The notes under the pieces were generated by a model. The model was not told the origin of the DNA and ran no database searches. It worked only from the letters and a program-made list of their open reading frames with translations. The translations under genes were made by a program, and so were the position numbers. Positions 27,057 through 37,197 of a stretch of DNA of 64,000 nucleotides are shown here, piece after piece. The DNA lies in assembly GCF_003403075.1 (NCBI RefSeq), contig NZ_CP031557.1, positions 124,001-188,000 of the forward strand, read 5' to 3'. Position 1 is the stretch's first letter, and every line of letters begins with the position of its first letter. This DNA is from Flavobacterium psychrotrophum. Its GTDB lineage: Bacteria; Bacteroidota; Bacteroidia; Flavobacteriales; Flavobacteriaceae.

Positions 27057-28439
27057 ATGAAGAAGTTCATTGCATTAACAGCAACTTTATCATTACTAAT
27101 CAGCTGTGGCTCCAGTGACCGTGGAGAACTGGTAGGTGTTAGAGGAAAAAAGTGGAGGCCTGAAAAGCCTTATGGTATGACTTTAGTTCCCGGCGGCGCT
27201 TACATTATGGGTAAGTCTGACGACGATTTGGCTAACGTTCAGGATGCTCCTACTAAAACAGTAACTGTTCGCTCATTTTATATGGATGAAACAGAGATTA
27301 CAAACAGCGAGTATCGCCAGTTTGTAGAGTGGGTTAAGGATTCTACTATGAGAACAAGGCTTGCTATACTTGCTGATGAGCAAGGCCAGACCCCGGGAAG
27401 TGGTGGTATTGGAGAATTTGCATTTAAAGATCAGGCAGCCGAAGGTGAAGAGCAGTCAGCGTATGATAAATACATGAATGAAAATTACTGGAGCCTTGGT
27501 ACGGATGATGATCCGTATGCGGGTAGAAAGCTTAATCATAAAGCAAAACTTATAAAAGATCCGCAAAAATATCCGGATGAGTTTTATGTGGAGGTAATGG
27601 ATTCAATGTACCTTCCTGAATCAGAGTCTTACAACGGGTTAAGGACTGTTGATGTTTCAAAACTTGTCTTTGGTTATAAGTGGCTGGATATTCAGGCTGC
27701 GGCAAAAGATAAATCTACGGGTAACAGCAGGACTAAGAGAAGTAAATACCTTAGGACTGAGAAAGTTTCTGTATATCCTGATACAACAGTTTGGATTAAA
27801 GACTTTGCTTATTCTTATAATGAGCCAATGCACAATGACTATTTTTGGCATGATGCATATGGTGAGTATCCTGTAGTTGGTGTTAGCTGGGGTCAGGCTA
27901 AGGCATTCTGCGCATGGAGAACGCTTAATAAGAATGTTTATCAAAAAGAAAAGAAAAGACAGCAGGTAAACTCGTTCCGTCTTCCTACAGAAGCTGAGTG
28001 GGAATATGCAGCAAGGGGTGGCAGGCAGTCAGGAACATTCCCTTGGGGTGGTCCGTATGCTAAAAATGATACAGGATGTTTCCTTGCAAACTTTAAGCCA
28101 AACAGGGGTGACTATGCTGCTGACGGTGCTTTGTATACTGTAGAGGCGCAGTCATTCGATCCTAATGATTTTAACCTGTACAATATGGCAGGTAACGTTT
28201 CTGAGTGGACAGACGCTTCTTATGATGCTAATGCTTATGAGTATGTTTCTACAATGAACCCTACGGTATCAGATCTTAAAAATAACCGTAAAGTTATTCG
28301 TGGAGGTTCTTGGAAAGATGTTGCTTATTTCCTTCAGAATGGTACAAGGGATTGGGAATATGCAGACTCTGCTAGGAGCTACATAGGTTTCAGGACTGTT
28401 CAGGATTTCATGGGTACTCAAAACACATCGAACCAATAA
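27057..28439 (+). CDS. gldK: Gliding motility lipoprotein GldK (T9SS outer-membrane ring)
   Basis: 460 residues. A lipoprotein signal (LTATLSLLISCGSS) is followed by a formylglycine-generating-enzyme/sulfatase-modifying fold (about 35-450): YGMTLVPGGAYIMG, YMDETEITNSEYRQFVEWV, LPTEAEWEYAARGG, NMAGNVSEWTDASY, VIRGGSWKD. The FGE catalytic cysteines are not evident, fitting a structural role. GldK forms a ring with GldN under the outer membrane in the type IX secretion system. First gene of the gldKLMN operon. Confidence 0.97.
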   Translation: MKKFIALTATLSLLISCGSSDRGELVGVRGKKWRPEKPYGMTLVPGGAYIMGKSDDDLANVQDAPTKTVTVRSFYMDETEITNSEYRQFVEWVKDSTMRTRLAILADEQGQTPGSGGIGEFAFKDQAAEGEEQSAYDKYMNENYWSLGTDDDPYAGRKLNHKAKLIKDPQKYPDEFYVEVMDSMYLPESESYNGLRTVDVSKLVFGYKWLDIQAAAKDKSTGNSRTKRSKYLRTEKVSVYPDTTVWIKDFAYSYNEPMHNDYFWHDAYGEYPVVGVSWGQAKAFCAWRTLNKNVYQKEKKRQQVNSFRLPTEAEWEYAARGGRQSGTFPWGGPYAKNDTGCFLANFKPNRGDYAADGALYTVEAQSFDPNDFNLYNMAGNVSEWTDASYDANAYEYVSTMNPTVSDLKNNRKVIRGGSWKDVAYFLQNGTRDWEYADSARSYIGFRTVQDFMGTQNTSNQ

Positions 28440-28511
28440 ATTTGTTTAACCAGCACTTTTTTATATTTTTTAAAATTAATTAACTTAACTAAAAACTAAA
28501 ATTATTTTATT

Positions 28512-29150
28512 ATGGCACTACCACAAAGAGTTATGAACATGGCCTATGGTCTTGGAGCGGCGGTTGTAATCATCGGAGCACTATTTAAACTTATGCACTG
28601 GCCAGGTGCGAGCGGAATGCTTATTGCAGGTCTTGGTGTTGAAGCTTTGATCTTTGCTCTTTCTGCTTTCGAACCAATTCACAAAGATCTTGACTGGTCT
28701 TTAGTTTACCCTGAACTTGCAGGTGGTGAGGCTAAAGAGAAAAAAGTTACTGTTAAAAAAGAAGATCCTACTGCAGCGCAAGGCCTTCTTTCTCAAAAAC
28801 TTGATACACTTCTAAAAGAAGCTAAAATTGATGGCGAGCTTATGTCTAGCCTTGGTAATAGCATCAAAAACTTTGAATCTGCTGCTAAAGGTATCGCTCC
28901 AACTGTAGATGCAGTTGCTTCTACTAAAAAATACAGCGAAGAAATGACTTCTGCTGCTGCACAAATGGAAGCTCTTAACGGTCTTTACAAAGTACAGTTA
29001 GACAGCGCTGAGCGTAATGCTGCTGCTAACAAAGATATCGCTGAGAACGCTGCTAAACTTCAGCAGGAAATGGCAAACATGACTAAAAACATTGCTTCAC
29101 TAAACAGTGTTTATGGCGGTATGCTATCTGCAATGGGTAACAGGGGCTAA
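28512..29150 (+). CDS. gldL: GldL, inner-membrane motor component of gliding/T9SS
   Basis: 212 residues. Two transmembrane helices near the N-terminus (about 9-26 and 33-52) are joined by LMHWPGASG. The first helix is interrupted by a family-conserved region (AYGLGAAVVIIGALFKLMHW). A long helical cytoplasmic domain rich in Ala, Glu and Lys follows. GldL and GldM form the proton-driven rotary motor of T9SS. The codons are strongly biased to T-ending forms (GCT, CTT), suggesting high expression. Confidence 0.97.
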   Translation: MALPQRVMNMAYGLGAAVVIIGALFKLMHWPGASGMLIAGLGVEALIFALSAFEPIHKDLDWSLVYPELAGGEAKEKKVTVKKEDPTAAQGLLSQKLDTLLKEAKIDGELMSSLGNSIKNFESAAKGIAPTVDAVASTKKYSEEMTSAAAQMEALNGLYKVQLDSAERNAAANKDIAENAAKLQQEMANMTKNIASLNSVYGGMLSAMGNRG

Positions 29151-29208
29151 TTAGCACTAATTAGTAAAATCAACTACATTTAAAAACAAAAAGAAAGACT
29201 AATTAGAA

Positions 29209-30738
29209 ATGGCAGGAGGAAAACAAACCCCAAGGCAAAAGATGGTTAACCTGATGTATCTGGTTTTCATCGCCATGATGGCCCTTAATATGTCAAAAGA
29301 GGTACTATCCGCTTTTGGCCTTATGAACGAACAGTTTGAATCTTCAAACGTAGAAGCGAACAAGAATAATGAGTTAATGTATGGGGCTTTAGCTGCTAAG
29401 GCTTCTGAGTCTCCATCATTTAAACCGGCACTTGCTATTGCTGATAAAGTAAAAGGTGTGTCTGCAGGTTTCTTTAAGTATATTGAAACTCTTAAGGGTG
29501 ATATTACTAAGGAGATTGAAAAAGAAAATGGTAAATTACCATACGAGCAGATGGATAAAGGTGACAAAATCGACGAGGCTTGGTTCTCTGGAGATGGTTA
29601 CTCTAAAAAAGGTCAGGAAGTTGTTGATGCAATCAACAAGTACAAGGCTGATATGAAAGCTGCTATTGGTAATGATGTTAAATTTAAGTCTCTAATTGCT
29701 GAGATCGATAATAAATTCAGCACAGCAGACGTTAAAGATGGTGAAGGCGTTACTAAGAAATTCCTTGATTATCACTATAAAGGTTTTCCTGCAATTGCTT
29801 CTCTAACTAAGCTTTCTGCTATGCAGAACAACGTTGAAGTTCTTGAGGCTAACGTATACAACATTGCTTTGGGTAAAGCAGCTCTTGAACAAAGTTCAAT
29901 GAAGAATTATACAGCTCTTGTTGTTCTTGATAAAAATGCTTATTTCGAAGGCGAAAAAGTAACCGGTAAAGTTGTATTAGGACGTTATGACGAAAATACC
30001 GTTCCTACAAGTTTTGATGGTCCTGGTAAAATCGAAAATGGTCAGGCTGTTCTTGGTTTTAACGCTGCTGGTGTGGGTGAACATGATATTAACGGTAAAT
30101 TTGTATTTACTGAAGATGGTAAATCTGTTCCACTTCCATTTAAAGGTAACTATGTTGTAGTTCCTCAGCCAAAAGAAGCTACTATCTCTGCAGATAAAAT
30201 GAACGTTGTTTACCGTGGTGTAGACAACCCTATTTCAGTATCTGTTGCAGGTGTTGGTGCAGATAAAGTTAAAGCTTCTGCTCCGGGTATGCGTTCAGGT
30301 GGTGGTGCGGGTAAATTTTTACTTAATCCAGGCAGTGGTACTGAGGTTGTAGTAAATGTTAATGCTGAGCTTCCTGGTGGAAAATCATTTAGCTCTAAAA
30401 AAGTGTTCCGTATCAAGGGTATTCCGGCTCCAACAGGTAAAGTACGTAGCGAAACTGCTGCTAAAGGTCCTAAAGGTAGCCTTCAGAACTCAACAGTTAC
30501 TGCGGCTCTTGAAGATTTCGATTTCCCTGTAGATGTTAATGTAACACAGTTTAACATTAAAGTTCCTGGCCAGCCTACTATTGTAGTTTCTGGTAACAAA
30601 CTTGACTCTAGGGCTAAAGCTGCTGTTGAAAAAGCAAGCCGTGGAGATGTAATTGTAATCTCTGAAATCAAAGCTAAATTCTCTGGTATAGAGCAAGCAG
30701 CTAAGAGTGTTTCTACATGTACTTATGAAGTACAATAA
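29209..30738 (+). CDS. gldM: GldM, periplasm-spanning motor shaft of gliding/T9SS
   Basis: 509 residues, near the usual length. A single transmembrane helix at about 12-33 (MVNLMYLVFIAMMALNMSKE) is followed by a helical domain D1 and three beta-domains (D2-D4). The segment ENGQAVLGFNAAGVGEHDIN is typical. It connects the GldL motor to the GldK/N ring and transmits torque. Start MAGGKQTPRQKM is the family start. Confidence 0.97.
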   Translation: MAGGKQTPRQKMVNLMYLVFIAMMALNMSKEVLSAFGLMNEQFESSNVEANKNNELMYGALAAKASESPSFKPALAIADKVKGVSAGFFKYIETLKGDITKEIEKENGKLPYEQMDKGDKIDEAWFSGDGYSKKGQEVVDAINKYKADMKAAIGNDVKFKSLIAEIDNKFSTADVKDGEGVTKKFLDYHYKGFPAIASLTKLSAMQNNVEVLEANVYNIALGKAALEQSSMKNYTALVVLDKNAYFEGEKVTGKVVLGRYDENTVPTSFDGPGKIENGQAVLGFNAAGVGEHDINGKFVFTEDGKSVPLPFKGNYVVVPQPKEATISADKMNVVYRGVDNPISVSVAGVGADKVKASAPGMRSGGGAGKFLLNPGSGTEVVVNVNAELPGGKSFSSKKVFRIKGIPAPTGKVRSETAAKGPKGSLQNSTVTAALEDFDFPVDVNVTQFNIKVPGQPTIVVSGNKLDSRAKAAVEKASRGDVIVISEIKAKFSGIEQAAKSVSTCTYEVQ

Positions 30739-30761
30739 TAATAATTTGAAAGTATAGACAA

Positions 30762-31679
30762 ATGAGTAGGAAGTTTTTTTCATTAGCTATTTTATTTAGC
30801 CTTTTTGCTACGGCAGGTTTTGCGCAGTCAAATCTTTTGAATGCCAAAACGCCAAGCGAAATTGGTAAAAAGACGGCAGCACAGGACTCGTTAGATAATG
30901 ATAATCCGCTTCCTTACGGTTATGTAGGCGACAGGGATATACTATTAGGCAGGAAAGTATGGGAAGTTATTGACCTTAATCAAAGGATTAACTACCCAAT
31001 GTATTTTCCGGTTGACCAGAATATTGGTCCTGACAGGAGGCCTCTTTATGATGTTCTAGTAAGTGCTATACGTGAAGGTAAAATAACTGAAGTATATGAT
31101 GACAGTTATTTCATTACGAAGAAAAGTCTTAAAGATATTGAATCTTCATTAGCTAAAATAGATACTACTAATGCAGGTATTGATGAGATGAACTCTGATA
31201 TTAAGGCTTATAAAAGTGGTAAAAAGAAAATTAGTGAGGAATTCGTAGTAAGAACTGATATTAAAGCTATTGATGTTTCAGGATACGAAGTATTAGGTTA
31301 CTGGTATTTTGATAAGCGTCAGGGAGAACTTAAATATAGGATGCTTGGCATAGCTCCAATTGTTCCGGATGTGTTTACCATGGGTAAATCTGAGGAAGAA
31401 AAAGAGTATATCAGGATATTCTGGGTTTATTTCCCGGCTGCACGTCAGGTACTTCACAAAGCAAAAGCATTTAATGAAAAGAATTCTGCGATGCCTATTA
31501 CTTTTGATCACCTTCTTAATTCAAGACGTTTTACTGGTAATATTATCAGGGAAGAGAACGTTTACGGAGACAGAGATATTGAAAAATACCTGAAAGAGAA
31601 GTCGCAAATGCAGCTTCTTGAGGCCGAAAGGATTAAAGAAAAAATACGTAATTTTGAGCAGGATATGTGGAATTACTAA
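30762..31679 (+). CDS. gldN: GldN, periplasmic ring component of gliding/T9SS
   Basis: 305 residues with a signal peptide (FFSLAILFSLFATAGFAQ). The core carries the family segments NPLPYGYVGDRDILLGRKVW, EVIDLNQRINYPMYFP and EEKEYIRIFWVYFPAAR. It binds GldK to make the periplasmic ring that GldM contacts. Last gene of the operon; a strong terminator follows 22 nt later. Confidence 0.97.
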   Translation: MSRKFFSLAILFSLFATAGFAQSNLLNAKTPSEIGKKTAAQDSLDNDNPLPYGYVGDRDILLGRKVWEVIDLNQRINYPMYFPVDQNIGPDRRPLYDVLVSAIREGKITEVYDDSYFITKKSLKDIESSLAKIDTTNAGIDEMNSDIKAYKSGKKKISEEFVVRTDIKAIDVSGYEVLGYWYFDKRQGELKYRMLGIAPIVPDVFTMGKSEEEKEYIRIFWVYFPAARQVLHKAKAFNEKNSAMPITFDHLLNSRRFTGNIIREENVYGDRDIEKYLKEKSQMQLLEAERIKEKIRNFEQDMWNY

Positions 31680-31701
31680 TTCCATTCTGTAAAGGATATA
31701 G

Positions 31702-31731
31702 AGAGCTAACTGAAAAGTTAGCTCTTTTTTT
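31702..31731 (+). terminator. Terminator of the gldKLMN operon
   Basis: AGAGCTAACT and AGTTAGCTCT form a perfect 10-bp stem with a GAAA loop, followed by seven Ts. Confidence 0.95.
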
Positions 31732-31851
31732 ATATAAAAGTTTTTAATTTACTGATATATATAAATTTTTTTGACAACTTTGCAAATGTTTTCCGCCACC
31801 AAATATAATGCTCATTTTATCGTTTTATTTGAAATGCTTATCATTAATTAA

Positions 31852-34800
31852 TTGGTAGTGAAAACATTATCGTTTTTTTTTCGTGTTTCGTTTGTTCGGT
31901 TAGCGCTGCTTTTATCAACTGCGCTGTTGCCTTTTACTGTGCGTGCCCAGTTGGCAGATTTTACTTTGGCGGTAAATATTACCGATGAAACCTGTGCGGG
32001 GAATGGTACCATGACTTTTTCTGTAAACAATACCACACCAGGGTCACGTGTAGAATACAATGTTTATCTTCATCCTGATCTTACTACTCCGGTAGTTTCT
32101 ACAACAAATACTTTTGTAGACGGGCGTGCTGCAGGGCATTATACGGTTATTGCACTACAAACCCTGGGGAGTGAAAGCAATACGGCTACAGCTGAATTTG
32201 ATATAAATTTTAGTGAAGGCCCTCCACTGGATTATACTATAATTAAAGAGTCGGAAAATTGTAGTGCAGGTAACAGGATTACCATAGTTACTACAAATGG
32301 TACAGCTACTTTGTATGAAATTATTTCGGGGCCTGTAACCGCGGCACCACAAACATCTAATGTATTTACCGGCCTTGTAGACGGTATTTATCTAATACGC
32401 GTTTACGACCTGTGTAATCAGGGCATATCAAGAACCTATACGGCAGAGTTTGATCCAGATCCACCTGTATTTTCTGCTCCGGTGGTTCAGGAGCAGCTTA
32501 CGGGAAATTGCAATAGTGTTACTCTTGAAAATACAATGTCCTATCCGCCGGGAACTATTATTAGCTACCCGATTACGGTAACTTATACAATTCATCCTTC
32601 AGACGGTTCGCCCGATATTGTGAGCACACAGGTTTTTAATGACGGCCAGCCCGCTTTGGCAACATTTAGCCATACATTTAATGCCCCTCCGGGTGTTACT
32701 TACACCTACACTATCAATATTGTTAATACGTGCGGTAATACGTTTACAACTTCTGCCGCTACATTTAACCCTGTTCCGCAAGTGAGCCTTACAAGACAGG
32801 ATATTCCTTGCGGGGAGTTTTATTTAAATCTTAATGCTTCGGGTTACCATCCTCCCTATACAATTAACTTTTCTGCTCCACCGGCAGGATTTGACCCTGT
32901 AAGATTTAATGCCGGATACCCTGGCCCATTTACAGTGCCTACTGTGCCTTTTGGAGGTAACGTACAACCGGTGCCCGAAGGTACTTATACGGTAACTATT
33001 ACAGATGATTGTAACCGTACGAGCGAACCCTTTACCCTTAAGCTTGAGCATGAGGAGATAGTGCCTGTTGCTGCCGGCTTTAATGATGGCTGTTTTGCAA
33101 ATACGGGCCGTATTATTGTAAGTGTGCCAAAACGCAAAATTGTTTCTGCTATAATTACTGTTGCCCCGGCGGGCTATGTGCCGGCACTTCCACATAATGT
33201 TTCATCAATGATAAACAGCGCTGGCATATTGGTTGTTAACAATGTGCCGCTGGGCGATTATGTAATAACCATAACGGATGAATGTGGTGCCGTATATCCA
33301 AATGTTGCTGTTAACGTCCCGGCTTTTACACCTAAGGGCTTCGAGGCAAATGCTCTTGCAGACTGTACCATCGGTGTAGGTTCTGTTACGGTAAGCAGTG
33401 GCAATGGCAAGTTGGCTACTATGTCGCTCGTTGCAGCACCTTCTGGCTATTCTGGCGTATTGCCGCAGGATGTTAGTGCCAGAATTGATGCCACATCAGG
33501 AAAATTGTTTATGGATGGGCTTCCGCAGGGCGATTACACTTTTTCCGGTACTGATATTTGCGGAGTGTCCGGGCAGGTAAATGTTACCATTACGGGTTAT
33601 ACACCTTCGGCGGGATTGTCATTTACCTATGTTGCGCAATGCAATTCTTTTGATATAGACCTTAGGGATACTGATACATCAGCAGCAATACCCACATATT
33701 GGCTGCAAAAACAAAATCCTGATGTTCCCGGAGAATGGGGGCATCCGGAAACGGGTATTGCCTATACAGAAGGTAGCCAGCCAAATGACACAAACGCTGT
33801 TGCATTACTAAATGATGCCGTAAATTATAATTTCCACTATTTCGGAGTATTCAGGGTGCTTAAAGTTTTTACCAGTGTTGGGGCAGGGCAGGCTGCAAAA
33901 ATATGCGCCATACCCATGGATGATACCTTTGAATATTATTATGATGTAACAATTAATAACGCCTATAAGTTGGGGTGCAGCAATAATCCTAATGACGTGT
34001 ATATAGATGCAACCGGCCTGGCGCCACTTCATTACTTTATAGTAGATCAGGTAACAGATGCTGTTGTGTTTGATAACGGCAATAATCCCATTTTTAGCAA
34101 CCTGGCTCCGGGAGTATACAAGTTTAAGGTAGAAAATACCTGTAGGGAATTTAAAACATTAGTTAGAGATATTTCTATGCTGCCAGATCTTGTAGATTCT
34201 GGTACACCGTCTAATTTGCCATTTTGTGTGCAGCCTGCAGATTCATTATATAAAGAAATTGATCTTAGACAGCAGGATGCTTCGATACTAAATGGAGCTA
34301 GCCCAAGGGTATATAGCATAACTTATTTTCTTACAGCTACAGATGCTGAAGCTAATAGTAATGCTATAGATGACCCTGAGCATTTTGTTAATACATCAAA
34401 TCCGCAAACCATATATGTCCGTATGGAGCATATGCTAATAAATGTTTGTCATGATATACAATCTTTTTTAGTAGAGGTGGGGCACAGGCCATCTCTAAAT
34501 GTAGCGCAACAACAGTTTTTATGCGAAGAAGAAGGTTCGCTTACTCTTACTGCCGGTTCTGGCTTTGATGGCTATCTATGGCTTCCGGGGGAGAAGTTAC
34601 AGAAAGTATTACGGTTACTAAACCGGGAGCTTATACATTGATTGTAACTTCAAATACAACTATAGCATCGTGTCCTGCCCAGGTAGAGATAATTGTAAGG
34701 CCCGTAGGACCTCCGGAAATTATTTCGATTGATACTTTTGACTGGACAGAAGACAATAACGGATTTACCGTTAATATTAATAATCCGGAGATGTATGAAT

Positions 34801-35180
34801 ATTCTATAGATAATATTCTTTTTCAGGAAAGTAACACATTTACGGGCCTTCCTACTGGTATTTATACCGTTTATGTGCGCGACAGGCAACAATGCAGTAC
34901 AGTAGATGCAAGAGTTGCATTGCTTTACTATCCTAAATATTTTACCCCAAACGGTGACGGTTATAATGAAACATGGCGCATAGAATATTCCTGGTTTGAA
35001 ATTGGCATGATGACCTATATTTATGACCGTTATGGCAAACTAATAACAAGCCTTGCACCAAATAGCCCCGGATGGGATGGTACTCTTAATGGGCATAGGT
35101 TGCCGGCCACAGATTACTGGTTTGTTGTAAACCGTCAGGATGGGCGCATTTACAGGGGACACTTCTCATTACTTCGATAA
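31852..35180 (+). pseudogene. T9SS type B sorting-domain protein, broken by a G-run frameshift
   Basis: The first frame (929 codons; starts TTG at 31852 or more likely GTG at 31858) has a signal peptide (LALLLSTALLPFTVRAQ). A long beta-rich extracellular region of repeated Ig-like modules follows (each with a GDYVITITDECG or GTYTVTITDDCN type strand). It stops at 34641. A second frame runs from about 34578 to 35180 and ends in the gliding-motility-associated C-terminal domain (YPKYFTPNGDGYNETWRI, RYGKLITS, GWDGTLNG). Adding one G to the G5 run at 34587-34591 fuses the frames seamlessly (WLPGGEVTESITVTKPG). The intact protein would be ~1109 residues, secreted through T9SS to the cell surface. 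It lies directly after gldN. Confidence 0.8.
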
Positions 35181-35205
35181 ATTTCAATAACAGATTTCAT
35201 TATAA

Positions 35206-35241
35206 TGTGGAATTCTACAATTAAAAGTGTGGAATTCTACA
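35206..35241. repeat. Two tandem 14-bp near-palindromic sites
   Basis: TGTGGAATTCTACA occurs at 35206-35219 and again at 35228-35241, exactly 22 bp apart (two helical turns). Each copy is a near-palindrome (TGT-R-GAATTC-Y-ACA). They lie ~140-175 bp upstream of the ATG at 35380, a position typical of activator sites. The spacing and symmetry suggest a dimeric DNA-binding protein binding cooperatively. Confidence 0.55.
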
Positions 35242-35379
35242 TTCTGTGTATTATTGTTTGCATGGCGTCTGTTTGTTTAAATGCTTGATTTATAGTGGTT
35301 TTTCACCTTTTTAACTTGTGGTTTTGTTTTTGGCTCGATTTTGTATCTATACTTATCAAATCGACTAATAAAATACAAC

Positions 35380-35682
35380 ATGAAAAAATTAATTATAGCA
35401 GCACTATTACTTGGAGGTTTATCATCAGTAAGTGCATCTGTAGTAAGAAATAATGAAAATCCTGTAACTATAGAAAAACAGGAAAAGGTATATTCTAAGA
35501 TTGCAACTGATAAAGTACCTGTTGCAGTGCTAAAAGAAATTAGTGAAAAGTATGAAGGATACAATGTATCTGCCGCTTACGCATCTGAAGATAGTGATTA
35601 TAAACTGGAGCTTGCTAAAGAAAGTACTGTTGTAACAGTTTATTATAATGCCAAAGGCGAATTTATAAAAGAGAAGAAATAG
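35380..35682 (+). CDS. Small exported protein, possibly PepSY-like
   Basis: 100 residues from MKKLIIAALLLGGLSSVSAS, a clear signal peptide. The mature part (about 80 residues) contains VAVLKEISEKYEGYNVSAAY and ELAKESTVVTVYYNAKGEFI, like the single repeat of DUF2874/PepSY-like periplasmic proteins. Function unknown. Two palindromic sites stand upstream and a terminator follows 48 nt after the stop, so the gene is a separate transcription unit. Confidence 0.7.
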   Translation: MKKLIIAALLLGGLSSVSASVVRNNENPVTIEKQEKVYSKIATDKVPVAVLKEISEKYEGYNVSAAYASEDSDYKLELAKESTVVTVYYNAKGEFIKEKK

Positions 35683-35730
35683 CGATTAAGAATATAGTAA
35701 GGTGATTTGAAGAATTTAATTCTTCGACAT

Positions 35731-35760
35731 AAGGAGACGGGAGCGTCTCCTTTTGTTTTT
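35731..35760 (+). terminator. Terminator after the 35380 gene
   Basis: AAGGAGACG and CGTCTCCTT form a 9-bp stem with a GGAG loop, followed by TTTTGTTTTT. Confidence 0.85.
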
Positions 35761-35820
35761 TATTAACATTTTAAAATAAGCTTTTCACTTACATTTGCAT
35801 ATATTATCTTATATCCCCTG

Positions 35821-37197
35821 ATGAATCCGAAAATCCTTGTTGTTGATGATGATACCGCTTTTTGCGTAATGCTTAAAACTTTTTTACAAAAAAAAGGTTT
35901 TGATGTGGTAAATGCATTTAGTGGGGCACAGGCTATTGAGCAGCTCAAAGAGGCAGCATTTGATGTAATGCTTACCGATATACGCCTGCCGGACAGCGAC
36001 GGACTGCAACTTCTTAAATATATCAGGGAAAATTCGCTAAATGCAAGTGTTATCCTCATGACGGGATATACTGATATAAAAGCGGCAGTTAATGCGATGA
36101 AACTCGGCGCTTTTGATTATGTAGGAAAACCTATAAATCCTGATGAAATACTGCACATAGTAGGACTCGCGTTAGCTAAAAAACAGGAAAAAGATAGTAA
36201 TGGTACAGCAGTACCGGTTACAACAACTAAAGCACAGGTTAAGGCACCGGCAAAATCTACGGTTAAATCATCTTTTGTAAAAGGTGCCAGCCCTATATCT
36301 ACAGAGCTGCATGAGCATATTGCCCTTGTGGCGCCCACAAACATGTCTGTGCTTATTATAGGCGACAGCGGTACAGGAAAAGAACACATAGCAAAATCTA
36401 TACACGACTTAAGCAAGCGTGCATCTAAGCCTTACATAGCTGTAGATTGTGGCGCTATACCAAAAGAGCTTGCCTCCAGCGAATTCTTTGGTCATATTAA
36501 AGGTTCTTTTACAGGAGCTGTTAATGATAAGACAGGGCACTTTGAAGCTGCAAATGGCGGTACATTGTTTCTGGATGAAGTAGGGAATCTTTCTTACGAA
36601 GTGCAGGTGCAATTGCTTCGTGCACTACAGGAGCGAAAAATAAAACCTGTAGGCAGTAACCATGAGGTTAATGTAGATATACGTGTAGTGGCTGCTACTA
36701 ATGAAGATCTTGCTGAAGCTGTAAAACGCGGCGATTTTAGAGAGGACCTTTACCACAGGCTTAATGAGTTTTGCATACGTGTACCACGCCTTGCAGAGCG
36801 CAGGCAGGATATTATGATGTTTGCAAATCATTTTCTTGAAACCGCAAATAATGACCTTGAAAAAGAGATTTCTGGTTTTAGCAGTGATGTAGTACAGCTT
36901 TTTAAAAGCTATGACTGGCCCGGTAACCTGCGCGAAATGAAGAATACCATTAAACGTGCCGTACTTTTAGAACGCTCAGATATTATAACTATTGAAGTAC
37001 TCCCTCAGGAAATGCGTGAACCCGCACAACCGGTAACCCAGGCAGATGAGTTTGGCTACATAAGAGGCAATGAGGAAGAGGCTATAAAAAAAGCACTTGA
37101 AAAAGCAAACTATAATAAATCTAAGGCGGCAAAGCTGTTAGATATAGATCGTAAAACGCTTTATAATAAGCTTAAGTTGTACAATATAGACCTTTAA
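35821..37197 (+). CDS. NtrC-type sigma54-dependent response regulator
   Basis: 458 residues. Receiver domain (about 1-120) with DDD at the acidic pocket (VVDDDTAF) and phospho-Asp in DVMLTDIRLPDSDG. AAA+ domain (about 155-385) with Walker A GDSGTGKEHI, the sigma54 loop KGSFTGAVNDKTG and Walker B GGTLFLDEVGNL. Fis-type HTH at the C-terminus (NKSKAAKLLDIDRKTLYNKL). It ends one base before the convergent hybrid kinase gene, its most likely partner. Confidence 0.95.
   Translation: MNPKILVVDDDTAFCVMLKTFLQKKGFDVVNAFSGAQAIEQLKEAAFDVMLTDIRLPDSDGLQLLKYIRENSLNASVILMTGYTDIKAAVNAMKLGAFDYVGKPINPDEILHIVGLALAKKQEKDSNGTAVPVTTTKAQVKAPAKSTVKSSFVKGASPISTELHEHIALVAPTNMSVLIIGDSGTGKEHIAKSIHDLSKRASKPYIAVDCGAIPKELASSEFFGHIKGSFTGAVNDKTGHFEAANGGTLFLDEVGNLSYEVQVQLLRALQERKIKPVGSNHEVNVDIRVVAATNEDLAEAVKRGDFREDLYHRLNEFCIRVPRLAERRQDIMMFANHFLETANNDLEKEISGFSSDVVQLFKSYDWPGNLREMKNTIKRAVLLERSDIITIEVLPQEMREPAQPVTQADEFGYIRGNEEEAIKKALEKANYNKSKAAKLLDIDRKTLYNKLKLYNIDL

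Noticed and set aside
35320..35345. sigma54 site (TGGCTCG) upstream of the 35380 gene
   Set aside because: The -24-like box is followed by a -12-like TTTTG at a spacing one base too short, so it does not meet the strict GG-N10-GC rule.
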